The notes: generated by a model from the letters alone, not told the origin. DNA of 64,000 bases from an uncultured Clostridia bacterium (GCA_946407705.1 CAMJPC010000001.1:62001-126000); one strand, 5' to 3'. Numbered from the stretch's first letter, positions 1 through 9,391 are shown. Made by a program: numbers and translations.

Positions 1-987
1 GATCGTGCAGCCTGCGGAGATCCATGTGGAGAGGTCGAGCTCTCTTGACGGATTGTCACCCATCTTCTTGATGTTAGCGAGTCCGAGACCGATAAGGCAT
101 CCTACGAGGCCGCAGCCTGCGAGGATCGTCGGGAAAAGGATGGTTGCGTTGAATGTAGCGTCAGAAACATTTTCGCCGTGTGTCTGATAAAGAGTAACAG
201 CGATCATGAGTGAAGCAGACATAGTAGCAACGAATGACTCGAGAAGGTCGGAGCAGTTGCCTGCGATATCGTTAACGTTATCGCCGATGAAGTCTGCGAT
301 CGTGTTAGGGATTCTTGAGTCATCCTCAGGAAGGTCATGTCTGAGCTTACCAAGGATATCAGAAGAAATATCAGCTGCCTTTGTGTAGTTACCACCGGCA
401 ACACGGTTGAACATAGCAACGATGGAGCAGCCGAGTGAATATGTGGAAATTCTCATGATGTAAGGGTTGCAGGTAAGTGCCTTAAGGACAAGTCCTGAGC
501 TTGTAGCATCATGCTTTACGCCGCCGAAGCAAAGGAGAACTGCGAGGAATCCCAACATACCGAAGCCCTGAACTGCAAGGCCGCTGATGGAACCGCCGCA
601 AAGAGCAACCTTAACGGTCTCTCCGATGGAAAGGCTCTCTCTTGCCTTGTTCGATGTACGAACGTTAGCGTAAGTAGCGCTCTGCATACCGAGAACGCAG
701 ACGATAGAGCTCATCATTGCACCCATGAGGAATGTGATACCGCTTGTCTTCTCAACGAAGAGTGTGAAGATAACGGCAACAACAGCAACAACGATTGCGA
801 TGCTCTTGTACTCCGTCTTAAGGAAGGTCTGCGCGCCGGAACGGATGATTCCTGACAGCTCGATCATGTCAGGTGTTCCTTCGGGCATCTTCTTAATACG
901 GAAATAGTTGACTGCAACGTAGACAAGTGCAAGGACTACTACGCCGAGTACAACCAACCAGGAAGATGTAAGTAAACTGGACAACAT
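1..987 (-). CDS. hppA: Membrane-bound ion-pumping pyrophosphatase, N-terminal part (runs off the window)
   Basis: Reverse translation of this stretch gives an open frame of 329 codons starting at ATG 985-987 and still open at base 1. It begins with a hydrophobic segment, then IIRSGAQTFLKTEYK, and has the family's pyrophosphate/Mg-binding block at about residues 195-250: KAADISSDILGK, LPEDD, and IADFIGDNVNDIAGNCSDL. Such enzymes hydrolyse PPi in the cytoplasmic membrane and export H+ or Na+. The catalytic Asp of the D-N-V-x-D run and the Lys/Asp of KAAD are kept, but the usual DVGADLVGKVE and GDCAGMAAD wording is altered, so this is a divergent member. The residue that separates K+-dependent from K+-independent types lies outside the window. 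A GAGGGG ribosome site precedes the start. Confidence 0.9.
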   Translation of the reverse strand, partial: MLSSLLTSSWLVVLGVVVLALVYVAVNYFRIKKMPEGTPDMIELSGIIRSGAQTFLKTEYKSIAIVVAVVAVIFTLFVEKTSGITFLMGAMMSSIVCVLGMQSATYANVRTSNKARESLSIGETVKVALCGGSISGLAVQGFGMLGFLAVLLCFGGVKHDATSSGLVLKALTCNPYIMRISTYSLGCSIVAMFNRVAGGNYTKAADISSDILGKLRHDLPEDDSRIPNTIADFIGDNVNDIAGNCSDLLESFVATMSASLMIAVTLYQTHGENVSDATFNATILFPTILAGCGLVGCLIGLGLANIKKMGDNPSRELDLSTWISAGCTI

Positions 988-994
988 ATACCTT

Positions 995-1034
995 GGTCCC
1001 CTCTCAAATAAATTTTTTATGATTTCGTGGGACC
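995..1034 (-). promoter_or_regulatory. Pairing in hppA leader that would cover its ribosome binding site
   Basis: On the minus-strand transcript GGUCCC (bases 1034-1029) can pair with GGGACC (1000-995), which is part of the hppA Shine-Dalgarno region. Just upstream, GGGGCA and UGCC can form a second stem. This suggests possible translational control, but six base pairs across a 28-nt loop is weak evidence. Confidence 0.3.
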
Positions 1035-1076
1035 TCCAGGCATGAAAAACCTACTGCCCCATTAAAAACCGAACGC

Positions 1077-1105
1077 ATTATACATATATTTAAAAGGTTT
1101 GGCAA
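1077..1105 (-). promoter_or_regulatory. SigA-type promoter for hppA
   Basis: The minus strand reads TTGCCA (1105-1100), 17 bases, then TATAAT (1082-1077), close to the vegetative consensus. It gives a leader of about 80 nt before the hppA start at 987. Confidence 0.75.
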
Positions 1106-1146
1106 TCAAATAATTTATTTTTTGAAATGTTTTCGGAATTAAAAAA

Positions 1147-2061
1147 TCAACTTTCGAGAAGTGAGTCGACGAATACCTCAGGATCAAAATCGACAAGGTC
1201 TTCCGCACCCTCTCCGAGACCTGCCAGAGCGATGGGTTTTCCGGATTGGTAAGCGACTGCGATCGCGACTCCGCCCTTGGCACTTCCGTCAAGTTTTGTA
1301 ATGCCGATATAGTCGATTCCCGTAACCTCTCCGAAGCTCTCTGCCTGGATCACGGCATTCTGTCCGGTGGTCGCGTCAATGATCAGGAGAGACTTCACTT
1401 CCGCATCAGGCGCTTCCCTTGCGATTATCCTGCGGATCTTGGCAAGCTCGTCCATGAGGTTCTTCTTATTGTGAAGGCGTCCTGCGGTATCAACGATAAG
1501 GATGTCAGCCTTGCGTGACAATGCGGCGTGAACCGAATCGAAAACGACTGCCGCGGGATCCGCGCCATCCGTTCCCTGTGAGATTACGGTCGTTCCCGTC
1601 TTTTCACCCCATGCCTTGAGCTGGTCAACTGCAGCCGCACGGAATGTATCGGCAGCGCCCATGATGACCTTCTTACCCTCATTCTTCCATCTGAGGGCAA
1701 GCTTGCCTGATGTGGTGGTCTTACCTGTTCCGTTAACGCCGATCATGAGGATGATGTTGAGCTTGCCGGGAACGATCTCGATCCCGCGCTTGTCGCCCAG
1801 TATCTCGATCATCCTGTTCTTAACGGAGCCGAGAACCGCATCATGGCTGTCATCGCCAGTCTTCTTGATGTCTTCCTTGACCCTTCCGATTATGTCTTCG
1901 GAAGCGGGAACGCCGCAGTCTGCGCGGATCATGAGCTCTTCAAGCTCATCGAGCATATCCTCATCGAAATGACCCGTGCTGGCAGCGATCTTGGTAAATC
2001 CGCCCGCAAAGAAATTTCTGGTTGAAGTAAGTCCCTTTTTGAAGATATCAAGAATTCCCAT
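1147..2061 (-). CDS. ftsY: Signal recognition particle receptor FtsY
   Basis: GTPase that docks ribosome-SRP complexes at the membrane for co-translational insertion. The 304-residue protein has a short N-terminal helical region and a full NG domain: P-loop [33 protein letters not shown] and [10 protein letters not shown] near the C-terminus. It lacks the long acidic A domain of E. coli FtsY, as is common in Firmicutes. The ATG overlaps the smc stop by one base (TAATG), so it is probably translationally coupled as the last gene of rnc-smc-ftsY. Confidence 0.97.
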   Translation of the reverse strand: MGILDIFKKGLTSTRNFFAGGFTKIAASTGHFDEDMLDELEELMIRADCGVPASEDIIGRVKEDIKKTGDDSHDAVLGSVKNRMIEILGDKRGIEIVPGKLNIILMIGVNGTGKTTTSGKLALRWKNEGKKVIMGAADTFRAAAVDQLKAWGEKTGTTVISQGTDGADPAAVVFDSVHAALSRKADILIVDTAGRLHNKKNLMDELAKIRRIIAREAPDAEVKSLLIIDATTGQNAVIQAESFGEVTGIDYIGITKLDGSAKGGVAIAVAYQSGKPIALAGLGEGAEDLVDFDPEVFVDSLLES

Positions 2062-5000
2062 TACTTAAGCTCCATTGAAAGAATTTTCGAGACTCCGCGT
2101 TCCGCCATCGTGACACCGTACATCTGGTCACAAGCCTCCATCGTTCCCTTTCTGTGGGTAACGAGGATGAACTGCGACCTGTCGGAGTGTCTTCTGACGA
2201 AGTCCGTAAAGCGCGAAATGTTTACGTCATCGAGAGCTGCTTCGACTTCGTCGAGGATAACGAACGGAGAAGGTCTGAGTTCGAGGATGGCGAAAAGAAG
2301 TCCGATCGCGGTAAGGCATCTTTCACCGCCCGAAAGAAGCGACAGGGTCTGAAGCTTCTTTCCCGGAGGCTGTGCCTTGATGTCGATGTTGCAATTGAGT
2401 ACATCCGTCTCGTCATCGAGGACGATCTCAGCCGTACCGCCTCCGAAGAGATCGGTGAAGACTTTCTTGAAGTTCTCGTTGATCGTCCTGAAGTGATCCG
2501 TAAACTCGGTCTTCATGCTCTCGGTCAGTTCGGCGATGACATTTTCGAGGTCCTTCTTGGCCGCTTCGATGTCGTCTCTCTGACCGGTGATGAATTCAAG
2601 ACGTTCGGATAGCTCCCTGTATTCCTCAAGAGCATTGAGGTTTACGGTGCCGAGCTGCTTAATCACGTTCTTCAGGGTCGAGATGCGCTTAGCCTGCTCA
2701 CCCGGCTTTTCGACGGGTTTGACGCTGTCTTTAATGTTGTCATATGTGACGGAGTAGTCTTCCCAAAGCTTGTTCTTGTCTCCGTCGATCTCGTAGATGT
2801 ACTTGTCGTATTTCGCGACATGGCTGTTCAGCTTCTGCTCAAGGCTGCTTATTGAAGCGCCTGCCTGTGAGAGCCTGTCCGCGAAAGAACTCATCTCGGA
2901 AGAAAGCTTGCTTCTCTCTGCATTGAGCTTGGAGATCTTGTCTTCGCTGACCTTTTCGAGTTCCCTGGTCTTGCCTATCTCCTTATCAAGAGCTTCGATC
3001 TCTCTTGTGATCTCGCCTGCTCTCTGGCTGATCTCCTTAGCAGAGGTCTCCCCGTTCTTAATGGTGGTCTTGACCTCTTCGATCTGTCCCTTGATATGTT
3101 CGGCAAGCTCAATGGTACCGTTGCGTTCAGTGATCTTCCTCTCGGAAAGAGCGACTGCCGCAGCAAGCTTGTCTGTAAGTTCCTTGGTCTTTTCGGCGAA
3201 CTCCTTGGAGCGTTCTTCGATCTCCGCGACGCTGTCCTTGAACTCAGCGAGATCCGATTCGATCTCCTTCTCAATGGCTTCGAGTTCTTCCATGTCACCC
3301 GTCATGCGGAGTCTGCTTCCGGAGATCTCAAGGCTGTCCTGTTCGCACTTCTCGACTGCCTTCTTGTTCTCTTCGGTCCTCATCTCGGTATTGCGGTAAT
3401 CGCCTTCAGCCTTGACTTCCTCAAGCTGGAAGAACTTGAGCTGCTCGCCGAGCTGGGCAAGTTCACGCTCCAGCGTACCGATCTCATCGTCGATCTCCTG
3501 ACGTCTCTCTTCAGAGTCAGACAGTTTCTCTTCAAGTGAAGATACTGAAGCAGTGAGCTTCTCGATCTCTCTTTGTCTTCCGAGGATACCGCCTCCGCGT
3601 TCGTTCTTTCTGAGGCTTCCGCCCGTAAGCGATCCGCCCGGATTGACCGAATCTCCTTCAAGAGTCATTACCTTGACCGTACGTCCGGTCTCGGCTGCGA
3701 TTTTTCTTGCATTATCAAGGTTATCGGCAACGATTATCCTTCCGAGAAGGTTGGATATGATGTTAGTAAGATCCCTGTCGCATTTGACAAGGTCTGATGC
3801 GATTCCTATATAACCCTTGATTCGTGAAGCCTGGCTCTTTACCTTGTCATCAATGGGACGCGCCTTGATGTTCTCGATCGGGAGGAATGTAACCCTTCCC
3901 AGATGCCTGGTCTTGAGTATGTCGATGAGCTCTGCGGCATCCGCCTCGCTCTTAGTAACAACATTATGGATAGCCGTACCGAGAGCTGTCTCGATAGCCA
4001 CCTCATACTTGGAATCACTCTCGATAAGGTCGCCGACGATGCCTACGATCAGGCTCTTTACGTGCTTGTCGTTACCTGCTTCTTCAGAAAGCCTTCTGAC
4101 AGATTCCTGATAACCTTCCTTACGGCGTTCGAGGTCCTTGAGAGTCTTTAATCTTGCCTCTTCGGCAGAAAGCTCTCTGTTGTACTTATCGAAAAACTGG
4201 TTTAACTCAACCTGCTTGCCGTGAAACTCTTCGAGCTTCTTATTGCGGACCTTGATATCGGACATGACTTCAGAAGTCTTGACCTTCATCTCATGCCATC
4301 TCGCATCAGCCTCCTTGAGGTTTTCCTCAAGCTGCTTTCCGTTCTCGATAGCCTCAACGCGGGCCTCACCGAGTTCCTTTATCCTGTCGTCTATTGCGCT
4401 GATCTGCGCCTTGATCTCATCGATCCTTCTTCTGGTCTCATAGAGCTCGTCAGTCTTGGACTTGAGTCCTGCGCCGGCCTTGTCCATGTCTTTGCTCTGC
4501 TCATCGTACTGCTTCTGTGCAGCTTCCTTCTCTGCCGAGATCTTTTCGCTCTCGGTACGTGCCTCATCGGCTTCCTTAAGGAGTTCAGCGGCATGCTCGT
4601 TCTTTTCCTTGAGATCGGCTTTGAGCTGTTCGATCCTCTCGAGCATCACAGTCTTGTCAGACTCAAACTCACCGAGCTGGTCTTCTGTCTGCTTCAGTCT
4701 TTCCGCAGAGACCTTCTGATCTGTAATTAATTCATGTTCCTTTTCCGTAAGGTCAGAAAGCGTCTGGCGCTCGTCCTCGATCTTCTCGTCGAGTTCCTCA
4801 CTCCTGTTGATGACTTCCTGATTGTTCTTTCTGAGTTCAAGGTACTTATCCTGCTGCTCCTTGATCTCTGCTTCCAAAGTGTCCTTGAGCGTAGCGGAAT
4901 CGCCCATCGCCTTTTCGGCCTCGTTGATCCTGTAAACAAGAAGCGAAGTCTCTAAGTCCTTCATCTCCTCATAAGCGGCGTTATACTGCTTTGCCTTGCC

Positions 5001-5627
5001 GGCCTGCTCTTCAAGAGGTCCCTTGCGTTCTTCCAGTTCGCCAAGGATGTCATTGATACGGAGGAGGTTCTGCTCTGTAGAATTGAGCTTACGCTCGGCT
5101 TCTTCCTTGCGGACCTTGTATTTGACGATTCCGGAAGCCTCTTCCATTACGCGTCTTCTGTCTTCGGACTTGTTTGAAAGGATCTCGTCGACCCTTCCCT
5201 GTCCTACGATCGAATAACCGTCCTTACCGAGACCGGTATCGAGGAACAGACCCGTAATATCCTTGAGCCTGCAGTTGACCTTGTTTATCTGGTATTCAGA
5301 TTCGCCCGACCTGTAAAGCCTTCTTGTTATGCAGATCTCGGGAAAATCGTAATCGACGTATTTGTCGGCGTTATCGAAAGTGATCGTTACTTCAGCATAG
5401 TTCATCGGTTTCCTTGTGGAAGTACCGTTGAAAATGACATCCTCCATCTTGCCGCCGCGGAGTTGCTTTACGCTCTGTTCACCCAATACCCATCTTACGG
5501 CGTCGGTAACGTTGGATTTTCCGCTGCCGTTAGGACCGACAACGGCCGTGAGGCCCTTGTCGAACTCGATACAGGTATATTCGGGGAATGATTTAAAGCC
5601 CTGAAGTTCTAACTTCTTAAGATACAT
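2061..5627 (-). CDS. smc: Chromosome partition protein SMC
   Basis: Condensin ATPase that compacts and segregates the chromosome with ScpA/ScpB, which are not encoded here. The 1188-residue protein has Walker A GPNGSGKS at residues 31-38, a long coiled coil, a hinge near residues 500-650 with GGSLTGGSL, a second coiled coil, signature LLSGGERCL and Walker B VILDEVEAALDD. The frame extends 21 codons further upstream, but MYLKKLELQGFKSF is the conserved N-terminus. Its ATG at 5625-5627 overlaps the rnc stop as TAATG. Its sequence composition (Glu/Lys/Asp-rich heptads) creates many spurious antisense frames. Confidence 0.98.
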   Translation of the reverse strand: MYLKKLELQGFKSFPEYTCIEFDKGLTAVVGPNGSGKSNVTDAVRWVLGEQSVKQLRGGKMEDVIFNGTSTRKPMNYAEVTITFDNADKYVDYDFPEICITRRLYRSGESEYQINKVNCRLKDITGLFLDTGLGKDGYSIVGQGRVDEILSNKSEDRRRVMEEASGIVKYKVRKEEAERKLNSTEQNLLRINDILGELEERKGPLEEQAGKAKQYNAAYEEMKDLETSLLVYRINEAEKAMGDSATLKDTLEAEIKEQQDKYLELRKNNQEVINRSEELDEKIEDERQTLSDLTEKEHELITDQKVSAERLKQTEDQLGEFESDKTVMLERIEQLKADLKEKNEHAAELLKEADEARTESEKISAEKEAAQKQYDEQSKDMDKAGAGLKSKTDELYETRRRIDEIKAQISAIDDRIKELGEARVEAIENGKQLEENLKEADARWHEMKVKTSEVMSDIKVRNKKLEEFHGKQVELNQFFDKYNRELSAEEARLKTLKDLERRKEGYQESVRRLSEEAGNDKHVKSLIVGIVGDLIESDSKYEVAIETALGTAIHNVVTKSEADAAELIDILKTRHLGRVTFLPIENIKARPIDDKVKSQASRIKGYIGIASDLVKCDRDLTNIISNLLGRIIVADNLDNARKIAAETGRTVKVMTLEGDSVNPGGSLTGGSLRKNERGGGILGRQREIEKLTASVSSLEEKLSDSEERRQEIDDEIGTLERELAQLGEQLKFFQLEEVKAEGDYRNTEMRTEENKKAVEKCEQDSLEISGSRLRMTGDMEELEAIEKEIESDLAEFKDSVAEIEERSKEFAEKTKELTDKLAAAVALSERKITERNGTIELAEHIKGQIEEVKTTIKNGETSAKEISQRAGEITREIEALDKEIGKTRELEKVSEDKISKLNAERSKLSSEMSSFADRLSQAGASISSLEQKLNSHVAKYDKYIYEIDGDKNKLWEDYSVTYDNIKDSVKPVEKPGEQAKRISTLKNVIKQLGTVNLNALEEYRELSERLEFITGQRDDIEAAKKDLENVIAELTESMKTEFTDHFRTINENFKKVFTDLFGGGTAEIVLDDETDVLNCNIDIKAQPPGKKLQTLSLLSGGERCLTAIGLLFAILELRPSPFVILDEVEAALDDVNISRFTDFVRRHSDRSQFILVTHRKGTMEACDQMYGVTMAERGVSKILSMELK

Positions 5628-6349
5628 TAGTTGTCCTGACTGCCTTCCGGAAACCTTTCGCGGTAGATCCTTACCGCTTCGGCGGCACACTTCTGTTCCG
5701 CATCCTTCTTACTATGGCCTGTTGCCATTGCGAGAAGAACACCATCGGCAAAAACCTGAACATCAAACTCACGCATGTGTGCAGGTCCGCGCTCCGCCAC
5801 GGTCTCAAATTTAATCGTATGGCTGTTGCCGCGCATCTGTGCAAGTTCAAGAAGTCTGCTCTTGTAGTCAAGAAATATCTCTCCGTCTACGGCCTTCCTG
5901 ACCGTCTCGGAAAGATGTCTCGTGATTACTTCACTCGCCTTGTCAAACCCGCCATCAAAGAATACTGCAGCAAGAACTGCCTCAAAGCAGTCCGCCAGCG
6001 TGGAATCCTTGTCTCTTCCACCCGTCTGTTCCTCACCCTTACCGAGGAGCAGATAACTGCCCATATCAAGTTTTCTCGCCGCTTCGGCAAACGATCTCTC
6101 ACAGACCGAAATGCTGCGCATCTTGGAGAGGTAACCTTCGTCACCGGTCGGATTCATCTCATAGAGCATTCTGCCGACTACCAGGTCACCTACGGCGTCA
6201 CCGATAAACTCAAGTCTCTGGTTTGATTCCCAGTGACTGCCGCCCTGCTCGAAAACATATGTGGTGTGGGTGAACGCGGTCTCAAGGAGCGACTTGTCCT
6301 TGAAGACGTATCCCAGTTTTTCTTCAAATTCCGAAAAATCCGTGTTCAT
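5627..6349 (-). CDS. rnc: Ribonuclease III
   Basis: Double-strand-specific endoribonuclease that processes rRNA precursors and structured mRNAs. The 240-residue protein has the catalytic RNase III domain with signature QRLEFIGDAVGDLVV at about residues 43-57, a second acidic cluster TLADCFEAVLAAVF, and a C-terminal double-stranded RNA-binding domain ending in GHSKKDAEQKCAAEAV. GGTGG lies just before the ATG. The order acpP-rnc-smc-ftsY is typical of Firmicutes. A perfect 14-bp hairpin lies 20 bases upstream of the start and could be a target of the enzyme itself. Confidence 0.97.
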   Translation of the reverse strand: MNTDFSEFEEKLGYVFKDKSLLETAFTHTTYVFEQGGSHWESNQRLEFIGDAVGDLVVGRMLYEMNPTGDEGYLSKMRSISVCERSFAEAARKLDMGSYLLLGKGEEQTGGRDKDSTLADCFEAVLAAVFFDGGFDKASEVITRHLSETVRKAVDGEIFLDYKSRLLELAQMRGNSHTIKFETVAERGPAHMREFDVQVFADGVLLAMATGHSKKDAEQKCAAEAVRIYRERFPEGSQDN

Positions 6350-6369
6350 AATCCACCGTTATAATCAAA

Positions 6370-6402
6370 CGGCTGAATGTATGAAGACCACACACTCAGC
6401 CG
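6370..6402 (-). other. Stable hairpin between acpP and rnc
   Basis: The minus strand forms a 14-bp stem (two G-U pairs) closing a 5-nt loop, beginning CGGCTGAGTGTGTG and ending CATACATTCAGCCG. Only a weak T-run (TTTGATT) follows. It may be an inefficient acpP terminator or an RNase III processing site in the rnc leader. Confidence 0.6.
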
Positions 6403-6443
6403 CCAAACTTTACATTTTCAGTAAGCTTAGATGAAGCCTTTTA

Positions 6444-6689
6444 TTAGCCCTCTGTAAGGTTCTGGATGTACTCGACTGCGTCCTTGACTGTAACAACCTT
6501 CTCAGCTACATCATCAGGGATCTCGATGTCGAACTCCTGCTCCATAGCCATAACGAGCTCAACCATGTCGAGGGAATCAGCATTAAGATCATCAACAAAG
6601 GAAGAATCCTCTGTGATCGTATCCTCGTCAACACCGAGCTGGTCAACGATCATTCTCTTGATGCTGTTAAAAAGTTCTTCGTTAGTCAT
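6444..6689 (-). CDS. acpP: Acyl carrier protein
   Basis: Small acidic carrier of growing acyl chains in fatty-acid synthesis. The 81-residue protein has the phosphopantetheine attachment motif DSLDMVEL with Ser at about residue 39, and the acidic helix [31 protein letters not shown] lies 8 bases before the ATG. It has its own likely promoter and precedes rnc-smc-ftsY, as in many Firmicutes, although the usual plsX/fab genes are absent here. Confidence 0.97.
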   Translation of the reverse strand: MTNEELFNSIKRMIVDQLGVDEDTITEDSSFVDDLNADSLDMVELVMAMEQEFDIEIPDDVAEKVVTVKDAVEYIQNLTEG

Positions 6690-6741
6690 AAAATTTCCTC
6701 CGTATGTTTATCAGAATGATTATGTTCAATCCACAAATCTG

Positions 6742-6770
6742 TTTTTAATGTATGTTACCTGTTTTGTCAA
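6742..6770 (-). promoter_or_regulatory. Probable promoter of acpP
   Basis: The minus strand has TTGACA (6770-6765), a 17-base gap, then TAAAAA (6747-6742), a perfect -35 with a 4/6 -10. It lies in the gap between pgsA and acpP, so acpP need not depend on read-through. Confidence 0.5.
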
Positions 6771-6803
6771 TACTTTATTTTGATAATCGAAGTTTTTTGA
6801 GAA

Positions 6804-7424
6804 TCAGCCTTTGAGGTACTTCTTACCCTTAATAAGATAATCCACTCCGGAATAAGCTACCATTACCATGCTGATACCCAAAAGAACATCACCCACTATT
6901 GTTACGGGATTGGTTCCGAGCATTGCATAACCGCTGAAGCCGAAGCCGAATATCTTAAGAAGGAGCGGCTCAAACATGAGGTATGTGATCGCAACCATCT
7001 GTGTGGCTGTCTTAACCTTTCCTACCATCCTAGCGGCAATGACGTCGTTATTTGCGGCAGCGATCATGCGGAGACCGGATACAGCGAACTCCCTGACGAT
7101 AACGATGATGAGAAGCCATGCAGAGAACCTTTTGAGCTCAACAAAAGCTATCATGACGCTGATTACGAGTATCTTATCGGCAAGAGCATCAAGGAACTTG
7201 CCAAGATCGGTAATGAGATTATACTTGCGTGCGATCATGCCGTCTGCGGTATCGGTAAGCGAAGCTATGATGAATATAACAGCCGCGACGATCATGCCGT
7301 AGTTGTTGATGAAGTTATTCCAAGACTCAGGCTGCCAGCCGTAGATATTGATAGGCAACATGAAAAGCACTGTTACAGGGACCAGGATGATCCTCATCAG
7401 AGATAATTTATTAGGTAAATTCAT
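6804..7424 (-). CDS. pgsA: CDP-diacylglycerol--glycerol-3-phosphate 3-phosphatidyltransferase
   Basis: Integral membrane enzyme making phosphatidylglycerol phosphate from CDP-diacylglycerol and glycerol-3-phosphate. The 206-residue protein has several hydrophobic helices and the CDP-alcohol phosphotransferase signature D-G-x2-A-R-x8-G-x3-D-x3-D, seen as DGMIARKYNLITDLGKFLDALAD at about residues 60-85. The start MNLPNKLSLMRI is typical of the family. It follows rimO in the recA-recX-rimO-pgsA run. Confidence 0.95.
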   Translation of the reverse strand: MNLPNKLSLMRIILVPVTVLFMLPINIYGWQPESWNNFINNYGMIVAAVIFIIASLTDTADGMIARKYNLITDLGKFLDALADKILVISVMIAFVELKRFSAWLLIIVIVREFAVSGLRMIAAANNDVIAARMVGKVKTATQMVAITYLMFEPLLLKIFGFGFSGYAMLGTNPVTIVGDVLLGISMVMVAYSGVDYLIKGKKYLKG

Positions 7425-7474
7425 TTAAAAAGCACCTGACAGTAAATAATAAACACGAATATAATAACCGAATT

Positions 7475-8851
7475 TCAGTTTCCGTCAATCGTTACGGCTG
7501 TCATATCATAATTATCGGAACAATCGACGATCTTTACATTAACAAAATCGCCGATCTTAAGTTCTTCCTTCTGCGAAGCGATGTAAATGACCGGATCGAC
7601 TTCAGGTGACTCTCCGTAACTTCTGCCGATATAGAAGATCCCGTCATCGGATACTGAGCAGACATTAACTCTGGTAACAGTACCAAGTCGTTTCTGAGAC
7701 TGTTCGCCTGAGATCTGCTGCTGGAGTTCATATATCTCCTCATATCTTCTCTGCTTTGTCTCCTCATCGATCTGATCAGGCATGTCATATGCAACGGTTC
7801 CCTCTTCAGGTGAGAACATAAAGCAGCCGAGTCTGTCAAACTTCCATTTCTTAAGGTTTTCCTTAAGTTCACGGAAATCATCTTCGGTCTCACCGGGGAA
7901 ACCGACCATGACCGTAGTCCTGATGATGCAGTCAGGGATAGCCTTTCTGATCATCTCAAGCCTGCTGGTAATAAGTTCAGCCGTATCCCTTCTGTGCATT
8001 GCCTTGAGGATCTTGTCGCATCCGTGCTGGATGGGAATATCAAGATAGTGTGCTACTTTAGGATTCGTTGCAATCTCCTCGATCAGATCAGGCGTAATGC
8101 CGTCCATGTAGCCGTACATAACACGGATCATCTCGATCCCGTCTATAGCGGAGAGTTGCTTAAGAAGCCTGGTAAGACTTCTCTCTTTATATAATTCAAT
8201 ACCATAATTAGTCGTATCCTGAGCGGCAAGAACTATCTCTTTGACGCCTCTCGTAGCAAAGATCTTTGCTTCATCCACTATGTCTTCCATGGGACGGGAT
8301 ACAAACGGTCCCCTGATAAGAGGAATGGCGCAGAAACTGCACCTGTTAAGACATCCCTCACCTATCTTGAGCCAAGCATATGCTTCCGTAGACAGTTCCC
8401 TGTCATTTACCAGATGCTTATACCCGCCGACTCCGGAAGTAAGGTTGATCTTATCCGATTCCTTATCAAACTCACCCGAAAGCTTTGCGACAACATCTAC
8501 GATATCGCCGTAATGAGCGGTACCCAATACCGCATCCACTTCAGGAAGTTCCTTAAGGATATCCTCGGGATATCTCTGTGAAAGGCATCCGGAAACAATT
8601 ATCTTCTTTACGTTGCCGTTCGGGACTTTATAATCAGCAACCTCCAGAATGTTGTCGATCGCTTCCTTTTTTGCAGATTCAATAAATCCGCATGTATTGA
8701 TGACGACTATATCCGAATCGGGAACATCGTTTATGACGTTATAACCTGCCTTCTTAAGCTCCGTGGACATGTTCTCGCAATCGATAAGATTCTTGGAACA
8801 ACCGAGAGCCAAAAGCGTGATCTTTATATTTTTATTATCTGATTCTTTCAT
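7475..8851 (-). CDS. rimO: Ribosomal protein S12 methylthiotransferase RimO
   Basis: Radical-SAM enzyme that methylthiolates an aspartate of ribosomal protein S12. The protein has the N-terminal methylthiotransferase domain with three cluster cysteines (GCSKNLIDCEN, NTCGFIESAKKEA, SGCLSQRYPE), the radical-SAM motif CLNRCSFCAIP at about residue 165, and a C-terminal TRAM domain. The first residues favour RimO over the tRNA enzyme MiaB. The frame opens at 8869, but MKESDNKNIKITLLALGCSK begins at 8851 after GAGAC, which I prefer; the first ATG has no ribosome site. Confidence 0.95.
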   Translation of the reverse strand: MKESDNKNIKITLLALGCSKNLIDCENMSTELKKAGYNVINDVPDSDIVVINTCGFIESAKKEAIDNILEVADYKVPNGNVKKIIVSGCLSQRYPEDILKELPEVDAVLGTAHYGDIVDVVAKLSGEFDKESDKINLTSGVGGYKHLVNDRELSTEAYAWLKIGEGCLNRCSFCAIPLIRGPFVSRPMEDIVDEAKIFATRGVKEIVLAAQDTTNYGIELYKERSLTRLLKQLSAIDGIEMIRVMYGYMDGITPDLIEEIATNPKVAHYLDIPIQHGCDKILKAMHRRDTAELITSRLEMIRKAIPDCIIRTTVMVGFPGETEDDFRELKENLKKWKFDRLGCFMFSPEEGTVAYDMPDQIDEETKQRRYEEIYELQQQISGEQSQKRLGTVTRVNVCSVSDDGIFYIGRSYGESPEVDPVIYIASQKEELKIGDFVNVKIVDCSDNYDMTAVTIDGN

Positions 8852-8908
8852 AGGTCTCAAATATAGCATCTGAAAACAGAGGATACAACATCATGATGCT
8901 TAAGAAGA

Positions 8909-9376
8909 TCAGGAAGCGGAATCAAGAAACATTCTGAAAGCGGTCCTTGAAGTCTCTACACCGTATCCTCTTAACTGCGCCAGCTTGATAAACTCTTCTT
9001 CCCTGTCGTAATAATCAGTCTTCGATCCGGTACCGAAATTGGCTATGAAAAGCTGCGTGCATGTATCAACGTCGCTTTCAAGCTCCGCGATGACATCGTC
9101 TGCACAATCAGATGGTATGCCTGCCTCCAAAAGACGCTGGAAAATGTATTGTCTGCTTTCCTGCTTTTTGCCTGTCCGTACTGCAAGAACCTTGCGTGAA
9201 GCCCTGCGGTCATCTATGTAACCGGTATTAACAAGTTCTTTTACCGCAGCAATGCTGACAGATTCGTCGTACCCCTTGTTCATGAGGTAGATTTGGATCT
9301 TGCCGGAAGAATACACACCGGTTCCAATATGCCGGATGGCACAGGTAACGGCTTCTTTTATTTCATTATCATTCAT
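8909..9376 (-). CDS. recX: Regulatory protein RecX
   Basis: Modulator that caps and disassembles RecA filaments. The 155-residue protein consists of three-helix repeats recognisable from GYIDDRRASRKVLA, SRQYIFQRLLEAGIP and FIKLAQLRGYG; sequence divergence is typical of the family and the recA neighbour supports the call. No Shine-Dalgarno sequence precedes ATG 9374-9376, but TATATT sits 7 bases upstream, so it may be read from a leaderless transcript. It is separated from recA by a strong hairpin. Confidence 0.85.
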   Translation of the reverse strand: MNDNEIKEAVTCAIRHIGTGVYSSGKIQIYLMNKGYDESVSIAAVKELVNTGYIDDRRASRKVLAVRTGKKQESRQYIFQRLLEAGIPSDCADDVIAELESDVDTCTQLFIANFGTGSKTDYYDREEEFIKLAQLRGYGVETSRTAFRMFLDSAS

Positions 9377-9383
9377 ATAAGCA

Positions 9384-9389
9384 AATATA
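9384..9389 (-). promoter_or_regulatory. Possible -10 element of a leaderless recX transcript
   Basis: TATATT on the minus strand lies 7 bases before the recX ATG. No ribosome site is visible. There is no TG extension, so this is weaker than the comparable sites at comEA and the EamA gene. Confidence 0.3.
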
Positions 9390-9391
9390 GT

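Noticed and set aside
511..855. Plus-strand frame in the first kilobase
   Set aside because: The minus strand here encodes an intact pyrophosphatase with conserved motifs.
2797..3399. Long plus-strand frame opposite smc
   Set aside because: Low-complexity Ser/Leu sequence, the mirror of Glu/Lys-rich coiled coil codons.
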